Below, in pieces: positions 10,191 to 22,500 of a stretch of DNA of 64,000 nt. Origin of the DNA: Sipunculus nudus (Eukaryota; Annelida; Sipuncula; Golfingiida; Sipunculidae); the NCBI GenBank assembly GCA_026874595.1, contig CM049319.1, forward strand, positions 6,582,101-6,646,100, read 5' to 3'. Both the position numbers and the translations under genes were made by a program. The notes under the pieces were generated by a model. The model saw nothing but the letters and a program-made list of their open reading frames with translations, was not told the DNA's origin and searched no databases. Every line of letters starts with the position of its first letter. Positions within the stretch are counted from its first letter, which is position 1.

Positions 10191-12791
10191 TTGGGATGGG
10201 ACATGCTAAAAATTGAAAAGGAATGTATTCTGAGGTTAATAATCAATTACAATTTAATCGAGGGATTGCAATTCAATGCACCATTTATTCGTCACATCTC
10301 CATATACACAATTAAATTATGGATTTATGAGGCTTCCTTATAAATGTCAACTGATAGTATAATAGCTAGTGTCTTCAAAGTATAACTGTGATTTATTAAT
10401 GGTTTCACAATAACCTGGTTCTTAAGAAGTCTGTACTGCTATTGTTGTCATGTGTGGTTATATGTTCACTGTCACTCAGTGTGTTGCTAACAAAATATTT
10501 ACAACTACATTATGATAAAATTGGTTGCTCTAATACAATGGCATGCTTACATGTAGGTTATGATGTTACAGTTTAGCAGATAAGTTCTATCCTTGTATTT
10601 TACATACATGAACATTTGCTGAATCGTAAAATATTTTATTCAATGCACTCAAATAGCACCTCAAAGGCTAATTGGTTCTCAACAAAACCTTAATTAAGTT
10701 CAACCTGATGCCTCAAATAGTGACAGGTTATGATGTAGGATACTGTTTATTGTATGATGTATATATTCTCCCAATCTCATTTATATACACTGGAGTCTTC
10801 CCAGAAGTCATCCTATTTGCGGAAAAGGTAATGATTAGGAGTTAGTTAGGGAGCCAGGGTGATATGATTAGGAGATCGGTGCAGTTTAGGACCTGTTCTA
10901 GTTAATAGCAGCCAGCAACTCTCCACATCCGTATATAGGTTAAACAAAGACTGGCAGTATAATAAGATTTGGCTCATTAAGTATTACTATTCCCAATTCA
11001 GACATCATTTCTGTCCATTCTGGTGGACTAAAATGTTAACTTTGTGTTGTAATATTTTCTAACTGGGAGAAATTCTGCCATATGTGTGCTGTTGCTAAGT
11101 CTACAGCATGAGAAACCTTAAATCCAGAATGTTTGCATTTACAATAACATAATAATCATACTAATAACAGGATTGACATCATGATTATACACTAGGCGGT
11201 GCCACAAACATGACATATATGTCCCTATCATCCACAAATTTGAAAAGAATGCAACAATGCTTTCTGTCCCTGATATTTAAGTCTTTCACAAATACATGTA
11301 AATATATCATGCATATTAGTAAACAATGTTTTCCTTACAGTTACACGCTCACATATGTGGACTTGATGACTACACTGTGTATATTTATTCCTTTCTCATA
11401 TATCATGTTGTGATTTTCTTTCATTATGTCCGTACTTCCCCAGCCTAAACATAAATATCTTAGAAGAAAGCTGGTCCTTGATTTACGTTTTCCGTCCCTT
11501 TGTCATAAAGCCACTACACCCATGTCCCCGCCTCTACTAGCTCAAATTTATATGTCTATCATATGTGACTTTTATGAAGGAGTTGCACACATGTGGCCCC
11601 CCTCCCCTTTCCTTCTTTCTCTCTCTCTCATTGATACTGTCTACAACAGAACAAACTCTCATCTTTTTACTGTCTTTCTATCTTTCTTTCTCATTCAAGT
11701 TTATTATCTATAACCTTCTTGCTCTGATAAATGGACTGCATAGAAACAAAATCACTTGTTTTTTTTCTTTCTTTTCTTTTTTCCTCTATTTGTTAATTAC
11801 TCTCTCTGACTCATACAAAGAGAGAGTTAAGGTATACAGTAATGATGACCTATGTCTCCTCTTCGCTTCTTCTCTCTCCCTCTCTTTCTATCTTTTTCCC
11901 CACTCTTAAATGGTACAGGTATTTACAAACACAAACAAAATATGGAGAATCTAACTTGATAAAAATATATACAGACTGGCTTCCTGGCAAAGCAGTTTGG
12001 TTGAGTAATGACAAAGGCTGATCACCACAGGTCAGCATGAATGGAAGTCAGCTAAGCTAACAAAAAATATCCTAAGGGTTATCTCTAATACGCTTTACAT
12101 ACATAAGGAAGCCAGGAAGACTAAACACATGTTTTTCATGAGCAGATCTGATGCCACCTCTCCAGATGTCTGTCATCCTTTATGGATCATACCTCCATCC
12201 ACATCTGGATCAACATCCAAAACAGATCCAAAATTGAACAGATTCACCTTGGTGATTTATTACTCACTTCCTTCTTGGCCAACTGTCCATTCATAAAATT
12301 TGACTGAAATTCACTGAGAACTTCAGAGACACATTGTAGAGAAAAGTGAGAGAAAGAGAAAACGGAGGTGACCTTTCAGGGCTTGACATTAACATTTAAA
12401 GTACTTGCCAGGTAGGGCAAGTGACAACTAGCTTTTACTTGCCTCACATGGAATTTTACTTGTCCCATTAAAAAATTAGTGATTGCATCCACAACCACGA
12501 AAATGTGATCCACATGACTATTTTGCAACAATATACATATTTAAATGTTTGTTTGTTAATAATATTTCTCTTTAGGATTTTCACAGACCAAAACATGCAA
12601 GTAATTTAAGATATATCTATAACAATATGATTTTACTTCTCTTAAAAAAGAAAGTGGCTAACTTAAAACTAGTCAAGATCCAGGTCCTTGTGCAAAGGTT
12701 AATGTTGCACCCACTTGCCCCGTCGGGCAACTAGGATCCTCAAGCAGTAATTTATTTATATATATATATATTTATACTGGTCTATAAATTT
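10191..12791. other. Intronic sequence, nothing recognised
   Basis: AT-rich with CT-rich tracts around 11595-11890. The apparent ORFs there are low-complexity readings of these tracts. I see no gene or transposon end. Confidence 0.5.
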
Positions 12792-13030
12792 TACTAACAC
12801 AGGTGTAGAAACCAGGTAGGATGACAACAGTTTCAGTTTTGTATTCATCCTGCCTGACTGATTCATTCACCAGATAATATAACACTAACAGTGAACAACT
12901 GTTTTTACCATTGGATAAATGGCTGACTGCCAGTCACAGAGCCCTGTGATTAGCCTGCAAGTAGAATGGTTCCCAGTTTAACACTGCAAGGCTGTAATAT
13001 GATATGAGATATTCAGGTAATATATCAAAT
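12792..13030 (-). repeat. Dispersed repeat, inverted partner of 3294-3528
   Basis: Reverse complement of 3294-3528, with scattered substitutions, beside a short TA tract at 12757-12770. Confidence 0.6.
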
Positions 13031-14096
13031 CAGCCCATTCACTTTTATTACATAAAGTATTTCAGAAGTAACTTTGAAGATTGTTGGACAGCCATAATTT
13101 ATTTTATGGGAACTCTATAGGCTCAGACTTATATCAGACCTTGCTTCGGCAGCCATGTTAAGGTATTGTTGGTGGTCATAATTTAGAAGTTTCACAGTAT
13201 ACATATACATGTATACATATATATATTTTGTTTATCATTTGGTCTACATTAAGATATTGATAAGATCAACAAGGTAGTAAAAAAAAAACAGGACTGTAAT
13301 ATAAAACAATTAATCAGGATTACTAGTTATTGTGATATAATATTTTTTTTAATTTGATCAGTGTACTTGTAATTGTTATTGTGGATTTAAATTATAATAT
13401 TATTATTAAGCACTTTACCTATTTGCTCACCTCATAATCAGTGGAGAGAAAATCAGACTAAAAACTAATACATGTGTTTTACTTTAGATCAAAACCAAGA
13501 TCTGTGACCAATCATTAACAATAGAAGTTGGTGGTAATATATATGATACTGACAGAGCATGGCCCCCTGCTGGGGCTGCAGCCTGACTGACCCAGCCCTG
13601 CTACCAAAAGGAACCTGCAATTGTTATCTATGTATACATGTGGCCAGCACCTGCAGAAAGTCTGTAGTGATGTCTGGCCTTTCATTCTCTCCCAGCACTC
13701 CCATTACCTCTTTTTAACATACATATCACTGCTGTATACAACTTTACAAGGTATATTCCATGGAGCAGCTAAAGAGAAACGAAAAAGAGTCAAATGGTTG
13801 TGATGTATTTACCTGGGTTCCTTTTTAATTTTAAAGTTTAGGACATAGGCCTATTTGAAGCTCTGATCTGAACTTCCTTTATATTAGGTTGTTACCTGGC
13901 AAGTATAAGGATAAGACATGACATGACATGACATGAGTAAGATTTATATATGACATATCTGGTCCAGGGTGTCACAGAATAAGACTATGACCTAACATAT
14001 ATCAGACTACACCATTACCTGCCTTGTGACAGTATAAGATCTGTGTAATGACCATGACATGACTTCATATTTGTAGGCTATCACATTACCTTTTGT
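13031..14096. other. Intronic sequence, nothing recognised
   Basis: A short GC-richer stretch near 13560-13640 carries no coding signal I can name. Confidence 0.45.
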
Positions 14097-14620
14097 AGGA
14101 TATGACATGACCTCACCTGTGTAAGGATATGACATGACCTCACCTGTGTAAGGATATGACATGACCTCACCTGTGTAAGGATATGACATAACCTCACCTG
14201 TGTAAGGATATGACATGACCTCACCTTTGTAAGGATATGACATGACCTCACCTGTGTAAGGATATGACATGACCCCACCTGTGTAAGGATATGACATGAC
14301 CTCACCTGTGTAAGGATAAGACATGACCTCACCTGTGTAAGGATATGACACGACCCCACCTGTGTAAGGATATGACATGACCTCACCTGTGTAAGGATAT
14401 GACATGACCCCACCTGTGTAAGGATATGACATGACCTCACCTGTGTAAGGATATGACATGACCTCACCTGTGTAAGGATATGACATGACCCCACCTGTGT
14501 AAGGATATGACATAACCTCACCTGTGTAAGGATATGACATGACCTCACCTGTGTAAGGATATGACATGACCCCACCTGTGTAAGGATATGACATGACCCC
14601 ACCTGTGTAAGGATATGACT
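14097..14620. repeat. 27-bp minisatellite, about 19 copies
   Basis: The unit is GACCTCACCTGTGTAAGG followed by ATATGACAT. Copies differ mainly by T/C in CCTCACC versus CCCCACC. Because 27 is a multiple of three, the minus strand stays open in more than one frame (one reads MSYPYTGEV repeatedly). This is a by-product of the period, not a gene. Confidence 0.95.
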
Positions 14621-15189
14621 TAACCTGATTTATTTATGTTAATGTGTCTTCACAGAAAGATGGTAAAAATTATAGGGAGCTGAGTTATTTTATTAAAGGG
14701 AAGAATCCTTTACTGTAATATATATATGTTAAATCAACGCCCCCAAAAATATAACTGACAGATTAATTAATAAATTATCATCTCATTTAAAGCATAACAA
14801 TTATATTTATGTATGTACATGTACACATAAATTCTTGAACAGGCATTAACATCACAGGTCTTGTCTTAATATTTTCTGATGGATTAAACATTATAACTTG
14901 GAATCTTATACTGGAACCCATTACAGGAAACTGAACTCTGTCTGGTCTGGTTACAGGTAACAGCTGATGGACAGTAAGGTATGCAGCCATGAACAGGACT
15001 GACAGATGTTGACCTGACAAGTACAAGAAGCTGGCGAGTACATAACATGTAACCCAGCTGATACAGTGATAGACCCAGCGCTGGGGAGAGCCCCACCAGC
15101 TGATGGTACCTTGGATTGGGGCTGTAATAAATAATACCTTATGATATGATACATTTTGTGATATTTTGTTCATGATAAGATATTAGCAC

Positions 15190-15720
15190 CATTTTTGGCC
15201 CCCTAACCAGCGTCACAGTGACTTAACATACTCTACAGAATTTCCATACTATAATTAGGCTTGATAAGGAAGCAAATATTTTCGTCATTTTGACACCACC
15301 TTATGGGCTACAGGTACCCTGTCACTTCAAATAAACCAGACTTAAATTGTTCAATATGTTTGTGTACTTTCTAAAATCACTTAATTAACACATGTGAGAA
15401 ATATTTGATATTAACCCCTGCACATTTGTTGAATTTCTTACTGCATGAACACAGATGTTACTGAAAGACAATCAATTTACAGAGCAATTGACCTGTTAAC
15501 ATAGTGATGGATTTGTACTATGTTTGTTTACCCACATGTATTCTTTTGTGTTAATTCATCAATCATAACCTAATGGTAAGATTCCCAGCTGTTTACCACA
15601 GATTTGATGCAATAGGATGGATGGCTGTTGCAGTGTGTTCCCGTATATGACTTGTGTCATGGCTCAAGTACAGGCTTATCAGCCTGCTGAGTCATGTATT
15701 CACAGCTATATAGAAAGCGA
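15190..15720 (+). repeat. Old dispersed repeat, copy 2 (partner 9600-10190)
   Basis: Direct-orientation partner of 9600-10190, about 5.6 kb downstream. Similarity is interrupted by short indels. Confidence 0.5.
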
Positions 15721-16740
15721 GATATAGTTGAAAGAATCATCCTTCTTTCCTTAAAGATAAACAAACTTCCTCTTGGTGAATTTATCATAAAATTCATTTT
15801 TAAACAATTGGCCAATCAGATGGTGTTTTTCTTATTACTGACCAATCACCTTTCATCTTAGATGTGGGATAATGTTAAAAGAGTCAGACTGTTATTGGTT
15901 TGGATATTTGTTTAACTTGGATGATGTCACTTCGTTTACATATCAATACAAGATATCTTATACTCTTAAAAGGGGTGTAACAATGCACAGAACAATCAAT
16001 GCATTGAATTGCATCCCCTCAATGAAATTCTACACTTTGAATTGAATTAGTATGATTCTTTCAAGCTTTTTTTGCATGAACCACTCAGAAGCCCTCTGGG
16101 AGCTGTCAAATATGAAGGAGCATATATATGCCACAGTGACAAGGCTATATATTGTGTATCTATGTGCAACAGATCTCCCTGGCAAAACACCAACATGTAT
16201 GAGTATCAAGTATTTCTAGTGATAACCAGAATGAGAGCTCCATTGTTCCTTTACTTGCGAAAATTAACTAATATCCATTGTGGTAAAATATTTGCTTTTA
16301 TTTAAAAGAATGTCTAGAATTTACTTTAACAGTAATCATTCAATTATAAGGGGCCTTACAATCCACAAACCTAAATCCTAATACAGTGTTATACTTGTTT
16401 CACCATGTAAAAGTCCACTATTGTATCATTACAGCTCAAATAGGTAAAGTTACCCTTGTTGTAATTATAATATTATTGGTCTGTCCAATGGTAAATGGAA
16501 CACATTTTCAGTGTGTTAAAGGATATATATATGACCTTACAAACAATATTTTTCCAGTCAAACTCGGGGGGGGGGGGGGGGGGGGTTGAAGCACAGACAA
16601 GGTCACTCTAGTCTGAGTCTTTCAGGTTCGTGTGAAGTTCACCCTGTTTGAGTCTGAGTCATATGGAACCTTAGTCTGGGTCCAAGTAAAATACAAATCT
16701 CCTTGTTATAAGATACTGAAATAAGGAAATGTTAGATAAA
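15721..16740. other. Intronic sequence, nothing recognised
   Basis: No gene signal. It includes a run of 20 G at 16566-16585. Confidence 0.5.
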
Positions 16741-18394
16741 AACAAGGGACCCATGGGTCACATCCCTCAGCTGAAATTTGGAAAATATTAGTAACTGCAA
16801 AATGTTTTTATTTCTTTTGGTTTTTCATGTATATTATCACTAGAAATGCTACAAGAAAATAGCCCTGCTAAAATGAAACTCTGTAAATCATAGAATAATG
16901 GACATGAGCTAAACCATTTAGTGATGCACCAAGGGAACAAATAGGCCTTCGGTAAGTATTATATAAAAGTAACATTTCATAAACAAATAATGTGTGAAGG
17001 TAATTAAGTTTTCAAAAGTTAAATATATGGCAATATGAGTTAAAAATTAATCCCACAAAGTTTGACCAATATTCCTAATTTAATACTAAGTTAACAGTGT
17101 TATTCACACCTAGGCCCCGCCAACTTTAAGAGATATGAATGAAATGCTACAAAGTATTTATATATTCTTTAATCTTGTCAGTCAGCACTTACATTAGATC
17201 CTAATATTTTATCACATTTGAATATTAGGATTAAATTCCTGAATTTTTTTTTCTTTAAAAAAAATCAAAATTGTCTAAGTCTCATCAAAAAGAATTTATT
17301 TAACATTAAAATTATAAGATTCACCTTGTTTATTAGTCCTGTGTATTGAAGGGGTGGGTGGGGGGAGGGGTCTCCGTTGTTACTGCTCATTGCTGAAAAA
17401 AATGTTAATTTTAAGATTCATCTAGTTCATAATACAGGTCTGTCAACAGAATGGGGTGGGGGAAGGGGGGGGGGGGAGCAAAAGGCTCCCTGTGGTATGG
17501 TATTAACTGCAGACAGCCTGATCAAGCTCAACTCAGTGGAGAGAGGGCTTGCCCTAGTGATGGGATTGCGTAATATTATGCCAACAGCCTGGGGGGCATA
17601 GAGAGTTGCACTAAATGACCTACAGTGACCAAAGTGGACTGCTTGACAATGTAAAGGAATACAACAAGAGCCTCCAAAAAAAAATTAAATAACTAGCCTA
17701 ATTTTGAAGCTTTTATTTTCAAATTTCAGATTTTAACAGATTAAATCCTTATGTGCACATGCTGTGAAAATTAAATCCACAGTACTTACAGGAAAAAAAC
17801 GTGCCGTGATTAAAGTTGGTCAAAATTTAAGGTACCAATTTTTTATTTTTGCTAATATTTTAAAAAATTTAAAAATTTTGATCTAATTTTGGGTATGCAA
17901 TTTAATTTTGATTAATTAAACTTATATTACTGGAAAAAAGTCCTTCGCTTTAACATGTTTTGTGTTCAGCAATCAAATATCTTTCCTGATTTTTTTACAA
18001 AATGCATTATGTTTGAGCCCATAACTTTTTCAAATTATATAATACAGACCTCATTTCTGGCATGTACATAGGAACTATACAGAGGAATATTTATGGTAAA
18101 TATGAGGAAAAACAGATGATGGATTTTGATATTAGGCAGTCCTGAAGTGTGAAAATAGGTTTTAATAAAAAATTGAGATTTTTCCTTAATTTCTTAAAGA
18201 AACAAAGTCGCAAAGACCCAGTTTTCAGCATGGTAGGAGATCTTGGGGACATCTAACATTATGCCAAATTTTGGATTCCTAGGTCTTACGGTTTCAAAAC
18301 GTGCCACATCTACGGACGGAAGGACGGACGGACAGACGACGGACAATGGACCTCGACTATAGCTCAGATGACTTATAGTCAGCTGAGCTAAAAA
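16741..18394. mobile_element. Palindrome-ended ~1.7 kb family, copy A
   Basis: One end is AACAAGGGACCCATGGGTC with the perfect palindrome GACCCATGGGTC. The other end is a long imperfect hairpin (TAGCTCAGATGACTTA, then TAGTCAGCTGAGCTA) beside a (GGAC)n-like tract. The same layout recurs at 48050-49810 and 58432-60381 in the opposite orientation. There is no coding frame and no simple terminal inverted repeat. Hairpins near both ends without TIRs resemble non-autonomous Helentron/Helitron derivatives; that label is inference. Confidence 0.65.
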
Positions 18395-19254
18395 TCATAA
18401 TTTTAAGTGTTTTTATGTCAGTATATAAATGTATATATGATTTTTACTTGAATGTGTAAATACATTTAACCACTGGATATGAATATTTCTATTGAAATTG
18501 ATATATTAAGACATTATTTGGAAAAAATAAGATACTGCAATAACATTTTTTCATTGGTTTATAATACATGCACAGAGTGTACCTTCAGTATGATTTCTAC
18601 CTGCACATAAGAAAATGTACATGAAAACGTGCACATGAGCTCTATTTCACACCATGAACTCTGGCGTTAAAACTTGAACAATTCTCATTTTAAGCACCAT
18701 TTGGAATTTTTTCAGTCTATGAAATTAATTTTTTAAGGCATATACTAAGCAACCTAGTCACTTCAGCCTTCAGACACAGTTTACAGACAAATCAGGAAAG
18801 TAGGTGACAGGGTGAAATAAATCAGGCCTATCAACAAAGAATGATTTCAGGACTTCCTTCCTGATGCTTTGACAGACTAATTGGTTTTGGCCGGTCTGAG
18901 ATGGGAGGCCTTTAATTTTCCCTGATGACTGGTATTTTATCTGGTCTGGGAGTGACCTCATTTTGTCATCCTCACCCGCCGCTCCCCAGGGACTGTTTCT
19001 CGTATTATATTGAATATCACTCTCCCCATGTCAATAGGAAAATGAAGGTCTCGCTCTCTGGTTCAGAGTGAGTCATTTTTCTTCTGGCTGATAATTCTTC
19101 TTATTTGACTAAAGGCTTCAGGACAACTTTCACATGGTTGAAACATATTCCCCCATTTCCCTGTTTCACAGGCATGTAGACATATATATGTATAAAAAAT
19201 ATTGAAATGATTTAATAATGCATCCACAAAGGAAACAACAAATCTGCATGCACT
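18395..19254. other. Intronic sequence, nothing recognised
   Basis: No gene or repeat boundary seen. Confidence 0.5.
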
Positions 19255-19308
19255 TTTAAACTAGGGACCCATGGGTCTGGACACTCAGCTGAATTTGTCT
19301 ATACAGAT
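19255..19308. mobile_element. Truncated end of the palindrome-ended family
   Basis: AACTAGGGACCCATGGGTCTGG followed by CTCAGCTGAA matches the outer ~45 bp of the 16741-18394 family. The LTR retrotransposon abuts it at 19309. Confidence 0.55.
19304..19308 (+). repeat. Target-site duplication CAGAT (left)
   Basis: CAGAT directly precedes the 5' LTR and is repeated at 26269-26273 directly after the 3' LTR. Confidence 0.93.
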
Positions 19309-19429
19309 TGTCGTGTAATAGGACTTTGTGGAACAGCCCCGCTAGTAACGTGTGCACAGGTTGGTGCTACGTCACCGCTTTCTGAATAAAGTTGTGTTCA
19401 TGGCGCGACGTGTCTGTGGATTTATGACA
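19309..19429 (+). repeat. 5' LTR, 121 bp
   Basis: Begins TGTCGTGTAATAGGAC and ends TTTATGACA. Base for base it equals the 3' LTR at 26148-26268. It contains AATAAA near its centre, a plausible poly(A) signal. It is unusually short for a Gypsy LTR. Confidence 0.95.
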
Positions 19430-19442
19430 TGGTGGCAGCGGG
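19430..19442 (+). promoter_or_regulatory. Primer binding site candidate
   Basis: TGGTGGCAGCGGG follows the LTR without a gap. It starts with TGG, as a complement to a tRNA CCA end should. I did not identify the tRNA. Confidence 0.6.
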
Positions 19443-19521
19443 TTTTTAACCCATAGACGTTTTTGAACGGACTTTTGGCCTGTCAGTTTATTGACGGAGT
19501 ATCAGGACGACTTGCAGAATC

Positions 19522-22500
19522 GTGTGGGCGTCTGATTACATGACCATGCCTGGATTTCAGCCGCCAGAGTGCTTTGATTTCCAGCATCCGGAGTACTGGC
19601 CTGAATGGAAACAGCGGTTTAGCCGTTTTCGGATAGCCACGAAACTTCATAAAGATGAGGGTGAAATACAAGTAAGTACCCTGATATATGCCATGGGAAA
19701 GGATGCTGAACGTGTTTTCAATACATTCACGTGGGATTCAGCAGAGGATCAGAATAAATACGACGTTGTTGTTCGTAAATTCGATGACTATTTTGTGCCT
19801 AAACGCAATGTAATTCATCAGCGTGCATTGTTTTATCAATGTGTTCAGCGGCCCGGCGAGACAGTCGAGGCGTTTGTTAGACATTTGTATGAACTGGCGG
19901 AGTCGTGTGAATTTGGTCCTAATAGAGATGAAAATATTAGAGACCGCATAGTTATTGGAATAAATGACAAGCAGCTCTCACATGAACTACAGTTAAAATC
20001 TGATCTCAGTTTGGAAGTAGCAGTACAGTTGTGTAGACAGTCAGAGTTAGTCAAGGCTCAGATAGGAGAACAAGCAGCAGCTGTTGCCCTTGATGATATC
20101 AGTTCAGCCAATAGAGAACACCGTTCTGATGCTGCTAGTTTCAATAAACATCGGGGAGGTCGTCAGAATCGTGGTCGAGGTCAAGGTCATGCTAAATCAA
20201 GTAGTAACACTAGTTTCAAAGCAACTAAACAGGAACATGTAACCTGTGGTAGATGTAACAAATTTCATGCTAAAGATGCCAGGTGCCCTGCCAGATATGC
20301 CAGATGTAACAAATGTCACAGAATAGGCCATTATGCAGTGGTTTGTAAGACCAAGTCTGTACAGGAGGTGGTTGTACCTGACGCTGACAACAATCCAAAA
20401 TTCTTGGGCACTGTTTCTGAAGGTGAAGAAAGTACTGTTGACACTGACTGGAGAGTACGACTTAACATAGAAGGAAAATTCCTCACCTTTAAGATAGATT
20501 CTGGAGCTGATGTGAGTGTGATATCAGAACAGGCTTATCAGAGTCTACGGTGTCCCCCGTCCCTAGAACCTCCTCAAACAGTTCTGAGAAGTGTTGGTGG
20601 ACAGTTACATTGTCTGGGGTGTTTTGAGACTAAAGTGAATTTTAGAGGGACTGTGTATAGAATGATGATGTATGTTGTAACCGGAGCAAACAATTTGTTA
20701 AGCCGTAGTGCTGCTGTAGCTATGGAACTGATTCAGTTAAACATACATGATATTGATATAGAACAGGAAGTATTTGGAGACCTTGGTCATATGCATTGTG
20801 AGCCTGTGAAATTTAAAGTGAAGGCTGATGTTCAACCTTACAGTCAGAGCGTCGCTCGTAGAGTTCCGATACCCCTCTTACCAAAGGTGAAAGATGAATT
20901 GGATCGTATGGAAAAAAATGATGTCATCACTAAGATCACGGAACCTACAGAATGGTGCAGTCCTATAGTTCCAGTAGTGAAAAAGAACAAGAAAGATGTC
21001 CGTATATGTGTAGATCTACGTAAACTGAACAAAGCTATCATTCGAGAGAGATATATTCTCCCAACTCTGGATGACTTGCTGCCAAAGCTGGCAGGAGCTA
21101 GGATCTTTTCCTCACTTGATGCTTCAAGCGGATTCTGGGCGATTCCGCTACATGCAGACAGCATGAAGTTGACCACATTTATAACTCCATTCTGGAGGTA
21201 TGCGTTTAAACGGCTCCCCTTCGGAATAACGTGTGCCCCAGAAATATTTCAGAGAAAAATGACAGAGCTGCTGGACAGTCACGAAGGAGTTATAGTGTAC
21301 ATGGACGATATTCTCGTGTTTGGCGATTCAATTGAACAACACGACGAAAGACTAAAGAAAGTGCTTAGTTCCATCTTGAGGTCTGGACTGAAACTGAATA
21401 GGTCAAAATGCCTCCTGAGACAGGAGGGTCTTCAATTTCTGGGCCACTGGATTGGATCAGAAGGTATTCAACCTTCACCTGATAAAGTGAAGGCCATCGT
21501 CAACTTGAAAGCACCTACTGATGTGACGGAGCTGAAAAGACTACTGGGAATGATAAACTATCTGGGACGCTATGTGCCCAATTTGGCGACAGTCACAAAA
21601 CCGATGAATGATCTCTTGCGTTCAGACTCCGTATGGTGTTGGTGCCCATCACAAGAAGAAGCTTTTGCTTATGTAAAGAGTGCTTTGACAGATGCTCCAT
21701 CACTCGCCTTTTACGACGCAAACAAGAAAACGGTAATTAGCGCAGATGCATCCAGCTATGGCCTTGGAGGCGTTCTACTCCAAGAGCACGGGAATGAGCT
21801 AAAACCTGTGGCGTTTGCTTCGAGATCTCTCAGTAGCGCGGAGGCCAACTATGCCCAAATTGAAAAGGAGTGTCTTGCTGCAGTTTGGGCGTGTGAGAAG
21901 TTTGCACAGTACCTGTCAGGCCTAGAAACATTTACACTAGGCCATCCTTAAAAATTTCTGTGTTGGGGCTAACATTGGTCTAAAAAAAGTCATCAGGTAG
22001 GGAGGAAAAAAATATTTTTTTTAAAGGAGGATCTGGAGTTTACTACACCTTTTTTTACCGGATATTAGCATATGCGAGGTATACGTCAAATAACATACCC
22101 GTACTCCATTCATTCCTTGCCTCGATACCATTGAAACATGCACAACAAGGTATATCTGAACAGATTTTGTGTTTTATTACAGGCTTAAAATCCTGTACTT
22201 GGGTTTAAAATGTTTTAGTACATGCTTTGAACATGTACATGTCAAACATTCACGTATTTGAAAAGTTATCAAGTACTTTTCCAATAATGGTCAAGCATGT
22301 TATCATGGAAGCATTATAACTGATGTATATCCCATTGCACAGGTTCGCATTAGGCCTGTAAGCCTTGTTCTGGATCTCACATGAATTTGCAGACAATTTT
22401 ATTTTGTGTTGTATGCGAGTGCCAGAATTGTAGGAATGAGTGCAGTTTGAGATTTCCTTTGCAAGTGAAGAGGTATAATTAAGAAGGACGGTAATAAATG

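Noticed and set aside
14007..14602. Long minus-strand ORFs with repeated MSYPYTGEV or similar units
   Set aside because: They arise because the 27-bp minisatellite period is divisible by three; more than one frame is open and there is no start, splice or domain context.
14097..14620. CRISPR-like regular repeats
   Set aside because: The units are contiguous without unique spacers and the genome is animal; it is a minisatellite.
14787..15173. 128-codon minus-strand ORF considered as a vinculin exon or membrane protein
   Set aside because: It does not resemble vinculin helices, and three overlapping frames in the same place are open; no splice context supports it.
21935..21944. CACTAGG at the left transposon junction, suggesting a CACTA element
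   Set aside because: The right end lacks the matching TAGTG. The CTA belongs to the target duplication, and the terminal repeat starts at GGCC.
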